A stretch of DNA of 64,000 nt from Chlorobaculum limnaeum (GTDB lineage: Bacteria > Bacteroidota > Chlorobiia > Chlorobiales > Chlorobiaceae): NCBI RefSeq assembly GCF_001747405.1, contig NZ_CP017305.1, positions 390,001-454,000 on the forward strand, given 5' to 3'. This document shows, one piece after another, positions 24,573 to 33,928 of the stretch. The position numbers and the translations under genes are program-made. Position 1 is the stretch's first letter. Each line of letters starts with the position of its first letter. The notes under the pieces were generated by a model. It was given only the letters and a program-made list of their open reading frames with translations. It was not told the DNA's origin and made no database searches.

Positions 24573-26311
24573 GCCGCGACCTCCTCCATCGACGAGAACA
24601 TTGCCTGACGGTAGAATCCATCCTCGGCCATCAGTTCGTCGTGCGTGCCGCTCTGCACGAGGCGGCCACCGTCGAGCACCACGATGCGGTCGGCGTTGCG
24701 GATGGTTTCAAGCCGGTGGGCGATCATCACCACCGTGCGGCCGCGCATCAGCTCCTGCATCGCCTGGCGGAGCTGCGCTTCGAGGATCGGGTCGGTGTGC
24801 GAGGTCGGCTCGTCGAGCAGGAGCAGAGGCGCATCCTTCAGGAATGCGCGGGCCAGCGACAACCGTTGCGCCTCGCCGCCGCTGAGCCGCGCCCCTTGCT
24901 CGCCGATCATCGTCTCCTGCCCGTCGGGCAGCGAGCGTACCATGTCGAGCAATCCGGCCTGCTTCAGCGCTTTATCGATCTCATCAGGCGTGGCGTCGCG
25001 TCGGGCCATAAGGAGGTTCTCGCGGATGGTGGCGTTAAAGAGGAAGGGATGCTGCGGCACCCAGGCGATCTGCCGGTACCACGAGTCGAGGCTGAACTCC
25101 CAAGCCTTGCGGTCGCCGAGCGAGATCGTCCCGTCGGCTGGTTCGATGAAACGGAGCAGCAGGTTGAGCAGCGTGCTCTTGCCCGCGCCGCTCGGCCCGG
25201 TCAGGGCCGTCACCGTGCCCGGCTCGATGGTGAGACTGACGCCGTCGAGCGCCGGTTTGCCGCTGCCGGGAAATCTGTAGCTCACTTTGTCGATCACGAT
25301 GGGGCGCGTCGAAACCTCCACGGCGTCGAGGTCGTGCGATCCCGCTTCGGGAATCTCCGTGGCGCGGTCGAGAATCTCGTACATCTCTTTGGAGGCGGTG
25401 ACGCCCTCCATGCCCGCATGGAACTTCGTGCCGAGCTGGCGGAGCGTGAGGTAGAAATCCGGCACGAGCAGCAGCGCGAAAAAGCCGGGGCGAAAGGGCA
25501 GGTGGCCGCCGAGCATCCGCACGCCGATGCTCACCGCCACCACCGCCGTGCCGAGCGTGCCGACCAGTTCGAGGGTCAGCGACGAGAGGAAGGCGATTTT
25601 CAGCACCTGCATGGTCGAGTGGCGGAAGTTCTCGCTCGCTTCTTCGATGCCGTCGCGCCGCGCCTTGGCCTGCGCGAAGAGCTTGAGCGTTGAGAGGCCC
25701 TGCAACATGTCGAGGAAGTGACCGCTCATGCGGCTCATGGTGTTCCACTGCTTTTCGGTGGCCGCGCTCGCCCGCTTGCCGATCAGGATCATGAAGACCG
25801 GAATGAGCGGCGCGGTCAAGACGAGAATCAGCCCCGAAAGCCAGTCTGCGGGGAAGATCGCCACGAGGATCACCACCGGAACGATAAGCGAAAGAAAGAG
25901 TTGCGGGATGTACTGGCTGAACCAGGCATCGACCGACTCGACCCCCTTGAGCAGCGTGGTGACGATGCGCCCGCTCTGCGCCGAACGTGCGAACGACGGC
26001 CCCAGCGCCGCAATGGTGCCGGAGAGCCGTTCGGTCAGCGTTTTGCGAATGGCGAGCGTCCCTTTTTTCGCCTCGTGATGCCCCGCCCAGCCGAAGAGCA
26101 CGCGCAGGGTGCTGAAGAGCGCGAAGAGGCCCACGAGCGGCAGAACCTCCCGCCACGCCGGAGCCTGCCGGAACGCCATCTCGATGATGCCGCTCAGCAT
26201 CCACGCCTGCGCGACAAGCATGAGGGCTCCCGCCGCGCCGGAAAGGCCCGAAAATATGAAAGGCCGCTTCTGTTCAGCAAGCAGCCGCATGAGGTTCCGG
26301 TCAATGTTCAT
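24569..26311 (-). CDS. cydD: CydD-type ABC transporter (bd oxidase assembly)
   Basis: 580 aa from the ATG at 26311 (MNIDRNLMRLLAEQ); the open frame runs another 63 codons upstream but into repeat DNA. Six membrane helices (to about 300) precede the ATPase domain with Walker A GPSGAGKSTLL (about 376), signature RLSGGEAQR (about 483) and Walker B LLLLDEPTSHTD. It forms the CydDC heterodimer with the overlapping downstream gene. A 232-bp gap containing a palindromic repeat separates it from cydB. Confidence 0.9.
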   Translation of the reverse strand: MNIDRNLMRLLAEQKRPFIFSGLSGAAGALMLVAQAWMLSGIIEMAFRQAPAWREVLPLVGLFALFSTLRVLFGWAGHHEAKKGTLAIRKTLTERLSGTIAALGPSFARSAQSGRIVTTLLKGVESVDAWFSQYIPQLFLSLIVPVVILVAIFPADWLSGLILVLTAPLIPVFMILIGKRASAATEKQWNTMSRMSGHFLDMLQGLSTLKLFAQAKARRDGIEEASENFRHSTMQVLKIAFLSSLTLELVGTLGTAVVAVSIGVRMLGGHLPFRPGFFALLLVPDFYLTLRQLGTKFHAGMEGVTASKEMYEILDRATEIPEAGSHDLDAVEVSTRPIVIDKVSYRFPGSGKPALDGVSLTIEPGTVTALTGPSGAGKSTLLNLLLRFIEPADGTISLGDRKAWEFSLDSWYRQIAWVPQHPFLFNATIRENLLMARRDATPDEIDKALKQAGLLDMVRSLPDGQETMIGEQGARLSGGEAQRLSLARAFLKDAPLLLLDEPTSHTDPILEAQLRQAMQELMRGRTVVMIAHRLETIRNADRIVVLDGGRLVQSGTHDELMAEDGFYRQAMFSSMEEVAA

Positions 26312-26487
26312 CGCACAGACTGGCTCGTCCCGGAAGGATAGTGATGTTCGGTCATGGTGAGAATTTACGAAATCAACCCGCCACCAATGGTAAAGAATTC
26401 CCGCGAGCGATGCAACAGGGTGGCGGGGGTCTGTTTTCAATTCCAGATAGCAGAGAATAGTCCCCATCTCGATTCCAGGAAACAGCA

Positions 26488-26513
26488 AGGGCGACCACAA
26501 GAGCCGCCCCTAC
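26488..26513. repeat. GTAGGGGC palindromic repeat, copy 3
   Basis: AGGGCGACCACAAGAGCCGC followed by CCCTAC, in inverted orientation, lies between cydB and cydD. The hairpin could reduce read-through from cydAB to cydDC. Confidence 0.6.
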
Positions 26514-26543
26514 AGGATTCGTCGTCAAATCAGAACCGTCAGC

Positions 26544-27566
26544 TTAATACTCCAGCTTCGAATCCTTCGTCACGCGCTGGCGGAAGACCCAGTAGCTCCA
26601 GCCCTGGTAGAGCAGCACGATCGGCACGAAGATCGCGGCGACCGTGGTCATGATGCCGAGGGTGTACTGCGATGACGAGGCGTTGTAGATCGTCAGGCTC
26701 CAGTCGGGATTGGTGCTCGACACCAGCACTCGCGGGAAGAGGCCCATGAAGATGGTGATGGTCGAGAAGGCAATCGAAATGGCGGTCATGACGAACGCCC
26801 AGCCGGATGCCCCTTTGTTGAGCAGCACGATCACCGACAGCAGCGCCAGCACGCTGAAGATCGGAATCGCGCCGGGGTTGACGCCGAGGCGGGCGAAGAG
26901 GTCGGTCTCGACGAAGGTGTAAACCGCGAAGACCAGCGAGAGCGCAGTGGCCGGAACCCAGAGCTTTTTGGCCAGCCCCATCGCGCGTTCGTGCAGCTCG
27001 TCGGTGGTCTTGAGCGTCAGGAACACCGCGCCGTGCAGCGTGAAGATCGTCAGCGACGCCAGGCCGCAGGCGAGCGCGTACGGGTTGAGCAGGTTGAAGA
27101 AGCCGCCGGTGTAGTTCATCGAGGCGTCGATTGGCACGCCGCGGATGAAGTTGGCCATCGCCACGCCCCAGAGCAGGGCCGGAATCGCGCTGCCGAAGAA
27201 GATGCTCCAGTCCCAGAAACTACGCCATGTTGGGTTGTCGCGCTTGCTGCGGTACTCGAAGGCGAGGCCGCGAAAGATCAGCGCCACCAGCATGAGCAGC
27301 AGCGCCAGGTAAAAGCCGCTGAAGAGCGTGGCGTACCAGTGCGGAAACGCCGCGAAGATCGCGCCGCCAGCCGTGATGAGCCACACTTCGTTACCGTCCC
27401 AGAAGGGGCCGATGGTGTTGATCACCGTGCGGCGTTCGAGGTCATCCTTGCCCATGAAGGGGAGCAGGATGCCGACGCCGAAGTCGAATCCTTCGAGAAT
27501 GAAGAATCCGGTGAATAGAACGGCGACCAGAATGAACCAGATTATCTGCATGGTCTGCAAATCCAT
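26544..27566 (-). CDS. cydB: Cytochrome bd quinol oxidase subunit II
   Basis: 340 aa with about eight or nine membrane helices. The N-terminus IIWFILVAVLFTGFFILEGF, the adjoining DFGVGILLPF and the motif GPFWDGNEVWLITAGGAIFA (about 53-72) are diagnostic for CydB. It is the partner of CydA in the O2-reducing quinol oxidase of the inner membrane. A GGAGACAACA ribosome region precedes the ATG. It lies 18 bp after cydA. Confidence 0.96.
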   Translation of the reverse strand: MDLQTMQIIWFILVAVLFTGFFILEGFDFGVGILLPFMGKDDLERRTVINTIGPFWDGNEVWLITAGGAIFAAFPHWYATLFSGFYLALLLMLVALIFRGLAFEYRSKRDNPTWRSFWDWSIFFGSAIPALLWGVAMANFIRGVPIDASMNYTGGFFNLLNPYALACGLASLTIFTLHGAVFLTLKTTDELHERAMGLAKKLWVPATALSLVFAVYTFVETDLFARLGVNPGAIPIFSVLALLSVIVLLNKGASGWAFVMTAISIAFSTITIFMGLFPRVLVSSTNPDWSLTIYNASSSQYTLGIMTTVAAIFVPIVLLYQGWSYWVFRQRVTKDSKLEY

Positions 27567-27584
27567 TGTTGTCTCCTTTTCGGT

Positions 27585-28940
27585 TTATTCGGCGCCGTGC
27601 AGGCCAGCCGTTGCATATTTTTTCAAGAGCAGCACATCCACGAGCGTCAGCGCGCTGTAGATGAGGGTGAACACCACGACCGAGGTCAGCAGTTCAGCGC
27701 CGCTGACCACCGAGGCGGGCGTGACGGCCTGTTCGGTTTTGAGCAGCCCGACGACGATCCACGGCTGGCGGCCCATCTCGGTCAGAATCCACCCCGCCGA
27801 GTTGGCGATAATGGGCAATGTGAACGACGAGAGCAGGAGCGCTCCGGTGAGCTTGCCGAAATTGTAGTCCTCGCGGATCACCTTGAAGAGCGCCACTGCG
27901 GCGGCGAGCAGCATCAGCGTACCCGCCCCCACCATGAAGCGGAAGCTCCAGTAAGCGGTGATGACCGAGGGTATGTAGTTGCCGGGGCCGTACTTGGCGA
28001 CCGCCTCCTCCTGGAGTTCGCGGATGCCCTTCACCTCGCCGGAGAAGTTGTTGTAGGCCAGGAACGACAGCATTCCGGGGATGCGGATCGAGAAGACATC
28101 CTCCATTTTCTCCTCGTCGCCGATGGTGAAGAGCGAGAAACTGGCTGGATTTTCGGTGTGCCAGAGCGCTTCGGCGGCGGCAACTTTCATCGGCTGGTTG
28201 TGCACCATCTCCTGCATCTGCGTGTGACCGGCGAGGCTCACCAGCAGCGAGCCGATGAAGGCGTAGATCGCACCGAACTTGAGCGAGGTCTTGAACTGAT
28301 CGTCGTCGCGGGTCTTGTTCATGAGGTGCCAGGCGCTGACCGCGATGACGAGAAATCCACCCGTGGCGACGCCCGCAGAGATGACGTGCGGGAACTGCAA
28401 CCAGACGTAGGGGTTGAAGAGCAGCTCGGTAAAGCTGGTCATCTCGGCCCGCGATCCGTCGGCAGCCATCTGGTAGCCCACCGGCGACTGCATGAAGGAG
28501 TTGGCGACCAGAATCCAGAGCGCCGAGAGGTTCGAGCCGATGGCGACCAGCCAGATCGAGGCGGCGTGCAGCCCTTTCGGGATGCGATCCCAGCCGAAGA
28601 CCCAGATGCCGAGAAAGGTCGATTCGAGGAAGAAGGCGAGCAGCGCCTCGATGGCGAGCGGCACGCCGAAGATGTCGCCGACGAAGCGGGAGTACTGCGA
28701 CCAGTTCATGCCGAACTGGAACTCCATGACGATGCCGGTCACGACGCCGATGGCGAAGTTGATGAGGAACAGGTGTCCCCAGAATTTGGCCAACTGACGG
28801 TACTTCTCCTTGCCCGTCCTGACCCACGCGGTTTCCATGATCGCCGTGAAAATGGAGAGTCCGAGGGTAAGGGGAACGAAGAAGAAGTGGAACACCGACG
28901 TCAGGGCGAATTGCAAACGCGCAAGAAACAGGGTATCCAT
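27585..28940 (-). CDS. cydA: Cytochrome bd quinol oxidase subunit I
   Basis: 451 aa, shorter than the E. coli protein (522) because the Q-loop is of the short type. Conserved ligands are seen: His18 (FALTSVFHFFF) for heme b595, His in LQFPHVISAG (about 186) and Met in TEMGRQPWIV (about 388) for heme b558, plus the GRQPW motif. It oxidises quinol and reduces O2 to water with high affinity. In a green sulfur phototroph this would be for oxygen detoxification or microoxic respiration. First gene of cydABDC; the 234 bp upstream hold a GATC-rich repeat and presumably the promoter. Confidence 0.96.
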   Translation of the reverse strand: MDTLFLARLQFALTSVFHFFFVPLTLGLSIFTAIMETAWVRTGKEKYRQLAKFWGHLFLINFAIGVVTGIVMEFQFGMNWSQYSRFVGDIFGVPLAIEALLAFFLESTFLGIWVFGWDRIPKGLHAASIWLVAIGSNLSALWILVANSFMQSPVGYQMAADGSRAEMTSFTELLFNPYVWLQFPHVISAGVATGGFLVIAVSAWHLMNKTRDDDQFKTSLKFGAIYAFIGSLLVSLAGHTQMQEMVHNQPMKVAAAEALWHTENPASFSLFTIGDEEKMEDVFSIRIPGMLSFLAYNNFSGEVKGIRELQEEAVAKYGPGNYIPSVITAYWSFRFMVGAGTLMLLAAAVALFKVIREDYNFGKLTGALLLSSFTLPIIANSAGWILTEMGRQPWIVVGLLKTEQAVTPASVVSGAELLTSVVVFTLIYSALTLVDVLLLKKYATAGLHGAE

Positions 28941-29107
28941 ATGGGTTGATGAGTGGTTGATGTATGGTTGTCGAGAGTGACAACGATGAAGAAACCGCGA
29001 TCAAAGGCGAAAAATTCACCTGCGGCTGTAAAATTTTATTTTAACGATTGTTATGGCCGTAAAGGGGGTATATGCTGGTGGGGAAAGATATAGAAATCGG
29101 TAATGAA

Positions 29108-29151
29108 TCGGACAGATCGCGGGGATCGGTATGATCAGACGGATCGGTCAG
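29108..29151. repeat. GGATCG-rich repeat
   Basis: CGGACAGATCGCGGGGATCG and the following ATGATCAGACGGATCGGTC form a run of related 8-10 bp units. A similar stretch is at 55211-55250. It lies between the SafE-like gene and cydA. Confidence 0.5.
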
Positions 29152-29174
29152 AAAATCAATCCCGATGGGAAGTT

Positions 29175-29855
29175 CTAACCCCGAAACGCGCTGTAAATAA
29201 ACCAGCATCCCGTCGCGATCATGATGAGGCTGGCGAGGCGGTAGAGGTGGTGGCGGGTTTTTTCGCCGATGAGTCCGGCGGTTTTGCCGACGACGAGGAG
29301 CGCCGGGGCGGTGCCGAGGCCGAAGAGGAGCATCATCAGGGCTCCCTGCACCATGCCTGCGAAGTGGTCGGGGGCGTTCATGGCGGCGCGCGCGGCGGCG
29401 AGTAGCGCCGTGAAGGTGAGGCCGCAGGGCAGAAAGCCGAGCACAAGCCCCAGCGGGTACCATGTTCCGGCGGATGGCGAGTTCACGAACAGCTCCATCG
29501 TTTTCCGCACGAAGGGCATCGCGGGCGTGCAGGCGAGCAGGCGCTTGCCGAAGGGGAGCCATCCCGCCGACACCAGCCCGACCAGCACGATGAAAAGACC
29601 GCAAAGCGCCATGACGGCGGTCTGGATCGGGTCGATGGAGGTGGCGAGCGAGAGGAACGAGCCGGTCGCGCCGACCGCCGCGCCGAGGATGGTGTAGGTC
29701 GTCACCCGGCCCAGGTTGTAGAGCAGGTGGTGCGCCCAGCCGGGCCGGGCCGGGCCGAGCGACAGCGCCGCCACCACCGGGCCGCACATGCCGATGCAGT
29801 GGCCGAATCCACCGGCCAGCCCGGCCAGCAGCATCGCAAGAAGTTCACCCGTCAT
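29175..29855 (-). CDS. SafE/TauE-like membrane protein of the cbb3 cluster
   Basis: 226 aa from the ATG at 29855 (MTGELLAMLLAGLAG); about six or seven membrane helices. FGHCIGMCGP (about 17-26) and GLVLGFLPCGLTFTALLAA (about 131) are hallmarks of the UreH/SafE branch (PF13386) often found next to ccoS/ccoI and thought to help copper handling for cbb3 oxidase. AGGAGG lies 16 nt upstream of the ATG, an unusually long spacing, and 7 nt upstream of an in-frame ATC, so the true start is uncertain. It comes after ccoI and ccoS, separated by a repeat-rich gap. Confidence 0.85.
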   Translation of the reverse strand: MTGELLAMLLAGLAGGFGHCIGMCGPVVAALSLGPARPGWAHHLLYNLGRVTTYTILGAAVGATGSFLSLATSIDPIQTAVMALCGLFIVLVGLVSAGWLPFGKRLLACTPAMPFVRKTMELFVNSPSAGTWYPLGLVLGFLPCGLTFTALLAAARAAMNAPDHFAGMVQGALMMLLFGLGTAPALLVVGKTAGLIGEKTRHHLYRLASLIMIATGCWFIYSAFRG

Positions 29856-29885
29856 GTTTTCGATGTTGATTCCTCCTGTTTTGTG

Positions 29886-30108
29886 ATTAGTCCAGCGATT
29901 AAAACGCTTAAACAATTGCCCCGGGCTTTAGTCTGGGGTTTATTTTCTTGTCGAGAGATTTGTGGTTTTTTGTCGCCTCAGCAATAATCGCAATCGGCAT
30001 GGCCATTGTTGAAAAGAAATTGAGCTAAAGCCCTTGATTGTTTTGTGTTGTTCGTCAACCCCGGCTTGAAAGCCGGGGCAATGTGAATGTAAGAATTCTG
30101 AATGCCCG
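29886..30108. repeat. CCCCGGACT-type dispersed element, copy C (paired inverted halves)
   Basis: One half (AAACAATTGCCCCGGGCTTT...) is close to the copies at 32920 and 55251; a second half at about 30020-30090 (AACCCCGGCTTGAAAGCCGG) carries a similar stem in the opposite sense, with GCTAAAGCCC beside it. It fills the gap between ccoS and the SafE-like gene. No coding potential is evident. Confidence 0.65.
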
Positions 30109-30142
30109 TCGGGCTGAAGCCCTCCTGAAGACATCGCCATTC

Positions 30143-30325
30143 TCACTTCTCCGCCATTCCTTTCTTTTTCGGCTTGTTCTGCACCTCGTCATCGTCGTCG
30201 AGCATCCGGTATTTCGGGGCTTCGGCGTCGTCGAACTGGCCGCTGCGGACGGCCCAGAGGAAGAGCGCCCAGCCGCCGAGGCCGATGACGAAGCCGAGGG
30301 CTATGAGAAAAAAGGTGCTTGCCAT
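30143..30325 (-). CDS. ccoS: cbb3 oxidase assembly protein CcoS
   Basis: 60 aa. A single N-terminal membrane helix (FFLIALGFVIGLGGWALFLW) is followed by SGQFDDAEAPKYRMLDDDD, the typical CcoS/FixS layout (a helix, then SGQFDD...). It is needed for cofactor insertion (copper/heme) into cbb3 oxidase. It starts 10 bp after the ccoI stop. Confidence 0.92.
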   Translation of the reverse strand: MASTFFLIALGFVIGLGGWALFLWAVRSGQFDDAEAPKYRMLDDDDEVQNKPKKKGMAEK

Positions 30326-30335
30326 GCGTTGTCCG

Positions 30336-32774
30336 TCAAATTTTTCGGAGCCTGAGCGAGTTGCTCACCACCACGAGCGAGCTGGTTGCCATGAGCAGCG
30401 CCGAGACGATCGGGTGCAGCACTCCACCGACGGCGAGCGGCACGGCGATGAGGTTGTAGCCGAAGGCCCAGGCGAGGTTCTGCCGGATGACGGCGAAGCA
30501 TTTGCGCGAGTGGGCCAGGAGCGTGCCGAGCAGTTCGAGGTCGTCGTTCATGATGGTGACTCCGGCGCTTTCGATGGCGATGCCCGTGGCCGTGCCGAAG
30601 GTGACGCCGGTGTCGGCTTCGGTGAGCGCCGGGGCGTCGTTGATGCCGTCGCCCGCCATCAGCACGGTTTCGCCGTTTCGCTTCAGCTCCCTGATCGCGT
30701 CAGCTTTTCCGATGGGATCGAGTCCGGAGCGTACCTCCGTGATGCCGCATTTCCCGGCAATATAGCGCGCCACGCCCACATTGTCGCCGGTGAGGATCAT
30801 CAGCCGCAAGCCCTGCGCCCGCAGCGCCCCGATCATCCGCCCGGCGTCGTCGCGCAGTTCGTCTATGAGGCCGAAGAGGCCCGCGAGCTTGCGGTCGCAG
30901 GCGACGAAGACCGTCGTCTTGCCCGATGCTTCGAGCTTGGCCGCAGTGGCGAGGCACTCGGCGTCAATCTCGATTTCCTCCTTTTCAAGCAACGCGCGTG
31001 ATCCCGAAATCCACGCTTCGCCAGCGATCACGCCCGAAACGCCCATGCCCGGGATGGAGCGGAACTCCTCGACCGGCACCGTTTCGCCATGCCATCCCTC
31101 CGCAATCGCTCGGCCTGCCGGGTGGCGCGAGAGGCTTTCGAGCGAGGCGCAGCGCTGCATGAAGTTGCCGGATGCGCCGTAGTCGAAGGTGTCGGTGAGC
31201 GTTGGAGCGCCGCGGGTGATGGTGCCGGTCTTGTCGAGCACGACGGTGGTGGTTTTTGAGATCGACTCGAAAATATCGCCCCCCTTGACGAGGATGCCTT
31301 TGCGGCTGACCGCCGTGGTGCCGACGAGGATGGCGAGCGGCGTGGCCAGGCCCAACGCGCAGGGGCAGGCGATGACGAGCACCGAGACGGCGTTCATGAG
31401 CGCCGTGACCGGCGGCGCTCCCGACAGCCGCCACCAGGCGAAGGTGGCCGCCGCGAGCAGAATGATGGCGGGCACGAACCATCCGGCGACGCGGTCGGCC
31501 ACGCCCTGGATCGGCGCTTTCCGCGCTTGCGCCTCCTCGACCGTGCGGATGATGCTTGCCAGGAGCGTTTGCCTGGCATCTCCGGAGACTTTGACGCGCA
31601 GCCGTCCGGTGATGGCACAGGTGCCCGCGTAGACTTTGCTGCCGTCGATTTTCGTGACCGGTGCCGACTCGCCGGTGAGCATCGATTCATCGACATCCGC
31701 CTCGCCGCCGGTCACGACGCCGTCGAGCGGCATGCGGTCGCCGGGCAGCACCTCGACGACCGCCCCCTCGCCGATCCGTTCGAGCGGCGTGAGCGAGGTC
31801 TGTCCCTCCGCATCGACAAGCAGCGCCTCGCGGGGTTGGAGGTCGGCGAGCGCGGCAAGAGCGCTGCCCGCCTTGAGGCGCGAACCCGCCTCGAGGAATC
31901 GTCCCAGGAGAATGAAGGTGACGATCATGGCCGAGGTGTCGAAGAAGACCTCGCCGCCAGTGAAGATCATCGCCACGCTGTAAAAGTAGGCCGCGAGCGA
32001 GCCGAGCGCCACGAGCACGTCCATGGTCAGCGCGCGGTTGCGCATTGAGCGCAGGGCGTTCGAGATGAAGGGCCAGCCGGAGTAGAAAACCACCGGCGTG
32101 GCCAGCGCCCACGAAATGAGCTGGAAGGCGAGGCGGTAGGTGGTTTCGATGCCCTGGAAGAATCCGGCGTAGAGCGCGGCGATGATGAGCATGAGCTGCA
32201 TCGAAAAGAAGCCCGCCGTGCCGAAGCGCAGGAGCAGGTCGCGCTTTTCGGCGGAGAATGCCTCGACCTGCGAGCCTTGCCGGACGGGTCTCGGCAGGTA
32301 GCCGATGCCGGAGAGGGTTTTGAGGATTTTGTCGAGCGTGACCGCGTCGCTTCGCCACTCGACGGTCGCGCGATGGGTGGCGAAGTTGACCCGCGCCGAG
32401 ACGATGCCGTCGAGTCGCCCGAGCACCTTTTCGACGAGCCAGACGCACGAGGCGCAGCGGATGCCCGAGAGCAGCAGCTCGATGCGGCTCTGCGATCCGT
32501 CCGACACGACGTCGTCCGCGAATTCCCGCGCGTCCACGGCGGCGAAGGCCGGGCGGCCCGGCTGCCAGTCGCAGCGCTGCTGGTAGAAGGCGTCGAGAGA
32601 CTCGCCGTGGATCAGCTCGTACGCGCCGAGGCAGCCGTGGCAGCAGAAGTTGCGTGTTTCGCCATCGATCACCGCCGTGACCGCCGCCGACGCAGGAACC
32701 TCCTGCATGCAGTGGTCGCAGCGGATGGTCTGATTACTCCGGAGGTTCAATGTATCACTATTGGTTTGCAACAA
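30336..32774 (-). CDS. ccoI: Copper-transporting P-type ATPase for cbb3 oxidase (CcoI/FixI)
   Basis: 812 aa. N-terminal Cys cluster (IRCDHC..., FCCHGCLGAYE) typical of CcoI, then a heavy-metal-associated domain with GIRCASCVW (about 109-117), membrane helices with the CPC motif VIACPCALGLATP (about 454), phosphorylation motif DKTGTITRG, and hinge GDGINDAPAL. It exports Cu(I) for assembly of the CuB centre. The start is most likely a TTG at 32774 with GAGG upstream; no ATG precedes the Cys cluster. It is immediately followed by ccoS. A 306-bp repeat-bearing gap separates it from the genes upstream. Confidence 0.93.
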   Translation of the reverse strand: MLQTNSDTLNLRSNQTIRCDHCMQEVPASAAVTAVIDGETRNFCCHGCLGAYELIHGESLDAFYQQRCDWQPGRPAFAAVDAREFADDVVSDGSQSRIELLLSGIRCASCVWLVEKVLGRLDGIVSARVNFATHRATVEWRSDAVTLDKILKTLSGIGYLPRPVRQGSQVEAFSAEKRDLLLRFGTAGFFSMQLMLIIAALYAGFFQGIETTYRLAFQLISWALATPVVFYSGWPFISNALRSMRNRALTMDVLVALGSLAAYFYSVAMIFTGGEVFFDTSAMIVTFILLGRFLEAGSRLKAGSALAALADLQPREALLVDAEGQTSLTPLERIGEGAVVEVLPGDRMPLDGVVTGGEADVDESMLTGESAPVTKIDGSKVYAGTCAITGRLRVKVSGDARQTLLASIIRTVEEAQARKAPIQGVADRVAGWFVPAIILLAAATFAWWRLSGAPPVTALMNAVSVLVIACPCALGLATPLAILVGTTAVSRKGILVKGGDIFESISKTTTVVLDKTGTITRGAPTLTDTFDYGASGNFMQRCASLESLSRHPAGRAIAEGWHGETVPVEEFRSIPGMGVSGVIAGEAWISGSRALLEKEEIEIDAECLATAAKLEASGKTTVFVACDRKLAGLFGLIDELRDDAGRMIGALRAQGLRLMILTGDNVGVARYIAGKCGITEVRSGLDPIGKADAIRELKRNGETVLMAGDGINDAPALTEADTGVTFGTATGIAIESAGVTIMNDDLELLGTLLAHSRKCFAVIRQNLAWAFGYNLIAVPLAVGGVLHPIVSALLMATSSLVVVSNSLRLRKI

Positions 32775-33080
32775 AACCTCGCTTTACGGTCATTCCGATC
32801 CCGATTTGTCGGGAGAAAAATCCAGAAGTTATTGTCCGGAAACAAGATGGATGTTTCATTTCGCTACGCTTCATTCAGAATGACAAACGCTTTTCCTGCA
32901 TGTTATGACTATCTGTTGTCGCCAGTTATTAATCCGGCCATGATAACGCTCAAAAAATAGCCCCGGACTTTAGTTCGGGGTATGCAGATAACGCATAATA
33001 AATAATGGCTTTAGCCTAATATCTTTCAACGGCGGTGATTGCGATTTATTGTTATCGCCAGGTAATGACAGCCTTTCGCC
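32775..33080. repeat. Intergenic region with dispersed element copy A
   Basis: No gene is seen. 32920-33060 holds a copy of the CCCCGGACT element (TAGCCCCGGACTTTAGTTCG, then AATGGCTTTAGCCTAATATC and GGCGGTGATTGCGATTTATT) nearly colinear with the copy at 55251. At 32800-32890 another Chlorobi-style repeat occurs (GATCCCGATTTGTCGGGAG..., TTTCGCTACGCTTCATTCAG). Confidence 0.75.
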
Positions 33081-33512
33081 TCAGTCACGGACGTTGAAGG
33101 TGAAGGCGGGATTGCCGAGTTCCGGCGAGAGGATGGTTGCCTGCCAGAGGGTGCGGCCGCTCCTGCACTTCACGATGATCCCCTTGCCCTCCCATGCGCC
33201 GCCGGGTTGCCGTTTCAGCATGACCTGGTTCTTGCCCATCATCATGCCCGGCATGGAGAGGTCGAGAATGAGTGACGAAGGAAGCCCTTCCGCCGGGGCC
33301 ATCGTCACCTTGAAGGTCAGCTCCTGCATGTGCCTGACCGGTTTTGGCGAGATGTCGAGGGTCACTTGCCGGTCGCCGACCTTTTTGGTGCAGGGGCCGC
33401 TGTGGATGGCGTTGCTGTCGGCGGCGTAATCGGCCAGCGCTGGCGCGGCGCCGAGCGGCATTGCCATGAAAAGAGCCAGGGCGGCTCTGCTCAGTTGACG
33501 TCGTAAAACCAT
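33081..33512 (-). CDS. Secreted YtkA-like domain protein
   Basis: 143 aa from the ATG at 33512, which overlaps the ccoH stop by 22 bp. The signal peptide is MVLRRQLSRAALALFMAMPL... with cleavage near ALA-DYAAD. The mature part is an all-beta YtkA-like (PF13115) domain with a Met-rich stretch (DLSMPGMMMGKNQVML) that could bind copper. Position at the end of the ccoNOQPGH run suggests a periplasmic accessory, perhaps copper delivery, in cbb3 assembly. The role is inferred from context. Confidence 0.75.
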   Translation of the reverse strand: MVLRRQLSRAALALFMAMPLGAAPALADYAADSNAIHSGPCTKKVGDRQVTLDISPKPVRHMQELTFKVTMAPAEGLPSSLILDLSMPGMMMGKNQVMLKRQPGGAWEGKGIIVKCRSGRTLWQATILSPELGNPAFTFNVRD

Positions 33513-33928
33513 GATTTGCTGGTGTTCAGGTTGTTGGAAGAGAGGTCGATCCTGACCAGCCATTTGCCCCTGGCGGGTACATCGACCGTTGTCTTGTAGA
33601 TGCCTGGCGCGGTTTCGCGCATGACGAAGGTGACATCCTGGGCGCTGTTCTGAACCTGGCCGATGAAGAGCTTCACGGCGGCGTTTGTCAGCGGCTTGCC
33701 CTGCTCGGTGAGCACGAAGGTCAGCTCGTTCTCGCCCTGCAGGATCGACTCCGGTCTTACGACCTGTAAGCCGATGCGCCGCTCCTCCGTTTTCGCGCGG
33801 AACCAGCCGTTCTGCTTCAGGTAATAGTCCGGCTCGACAAGCCCCTCGGCGTTGCGGAAAGCCACAGTCAGGCCGCTGGCCATCGCGAACAGGAACAGGG
33901 CATACAGTGCGATGATGAATGGTTTCAC
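33491..33928 (-). CDS. ccoH: FixH/CcoH-family protein
   Basis: 145 aa. One N-terminal membrane helix (FIIALYALFLFAMASGLTVAF) is followed by a periplasmic beta-domain with the family pattern LVEPDYYLKQNGW. It is required for stable cbb3 oxidase assembly. The start is a GTG at 33928, overlapping the ccoG stop by 4 bp (GTGA). Confidence 0.88.
   Translation of the reverse strand: MKPFIIALYALFLFAMASGLTVAFRNAEGLVEPDYYLKQNGWFRAKTEERRIGLQVVRPESILQGENELTFVLTEQGKPLTNAAVKLFIGQVQNSAQDVTFVMRETAPGIYKTTVDVPARGKWLVRIDLSSNNLNTSKSWFYDVN

Noticed and set aside
22869-24608. 579-aa plus-strand frame opposite cydC
   Set aside because: A shadow frame caused by high GC at codon third positions of cydC; composition is Arg/His/Asp-rich and without domains.
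27597-28949. 450-aa plus-strand frame opposite cydA
   Set aside because: Also a shadow of a GC-rich gene with clear cytochrome bd motifs on the other strand.
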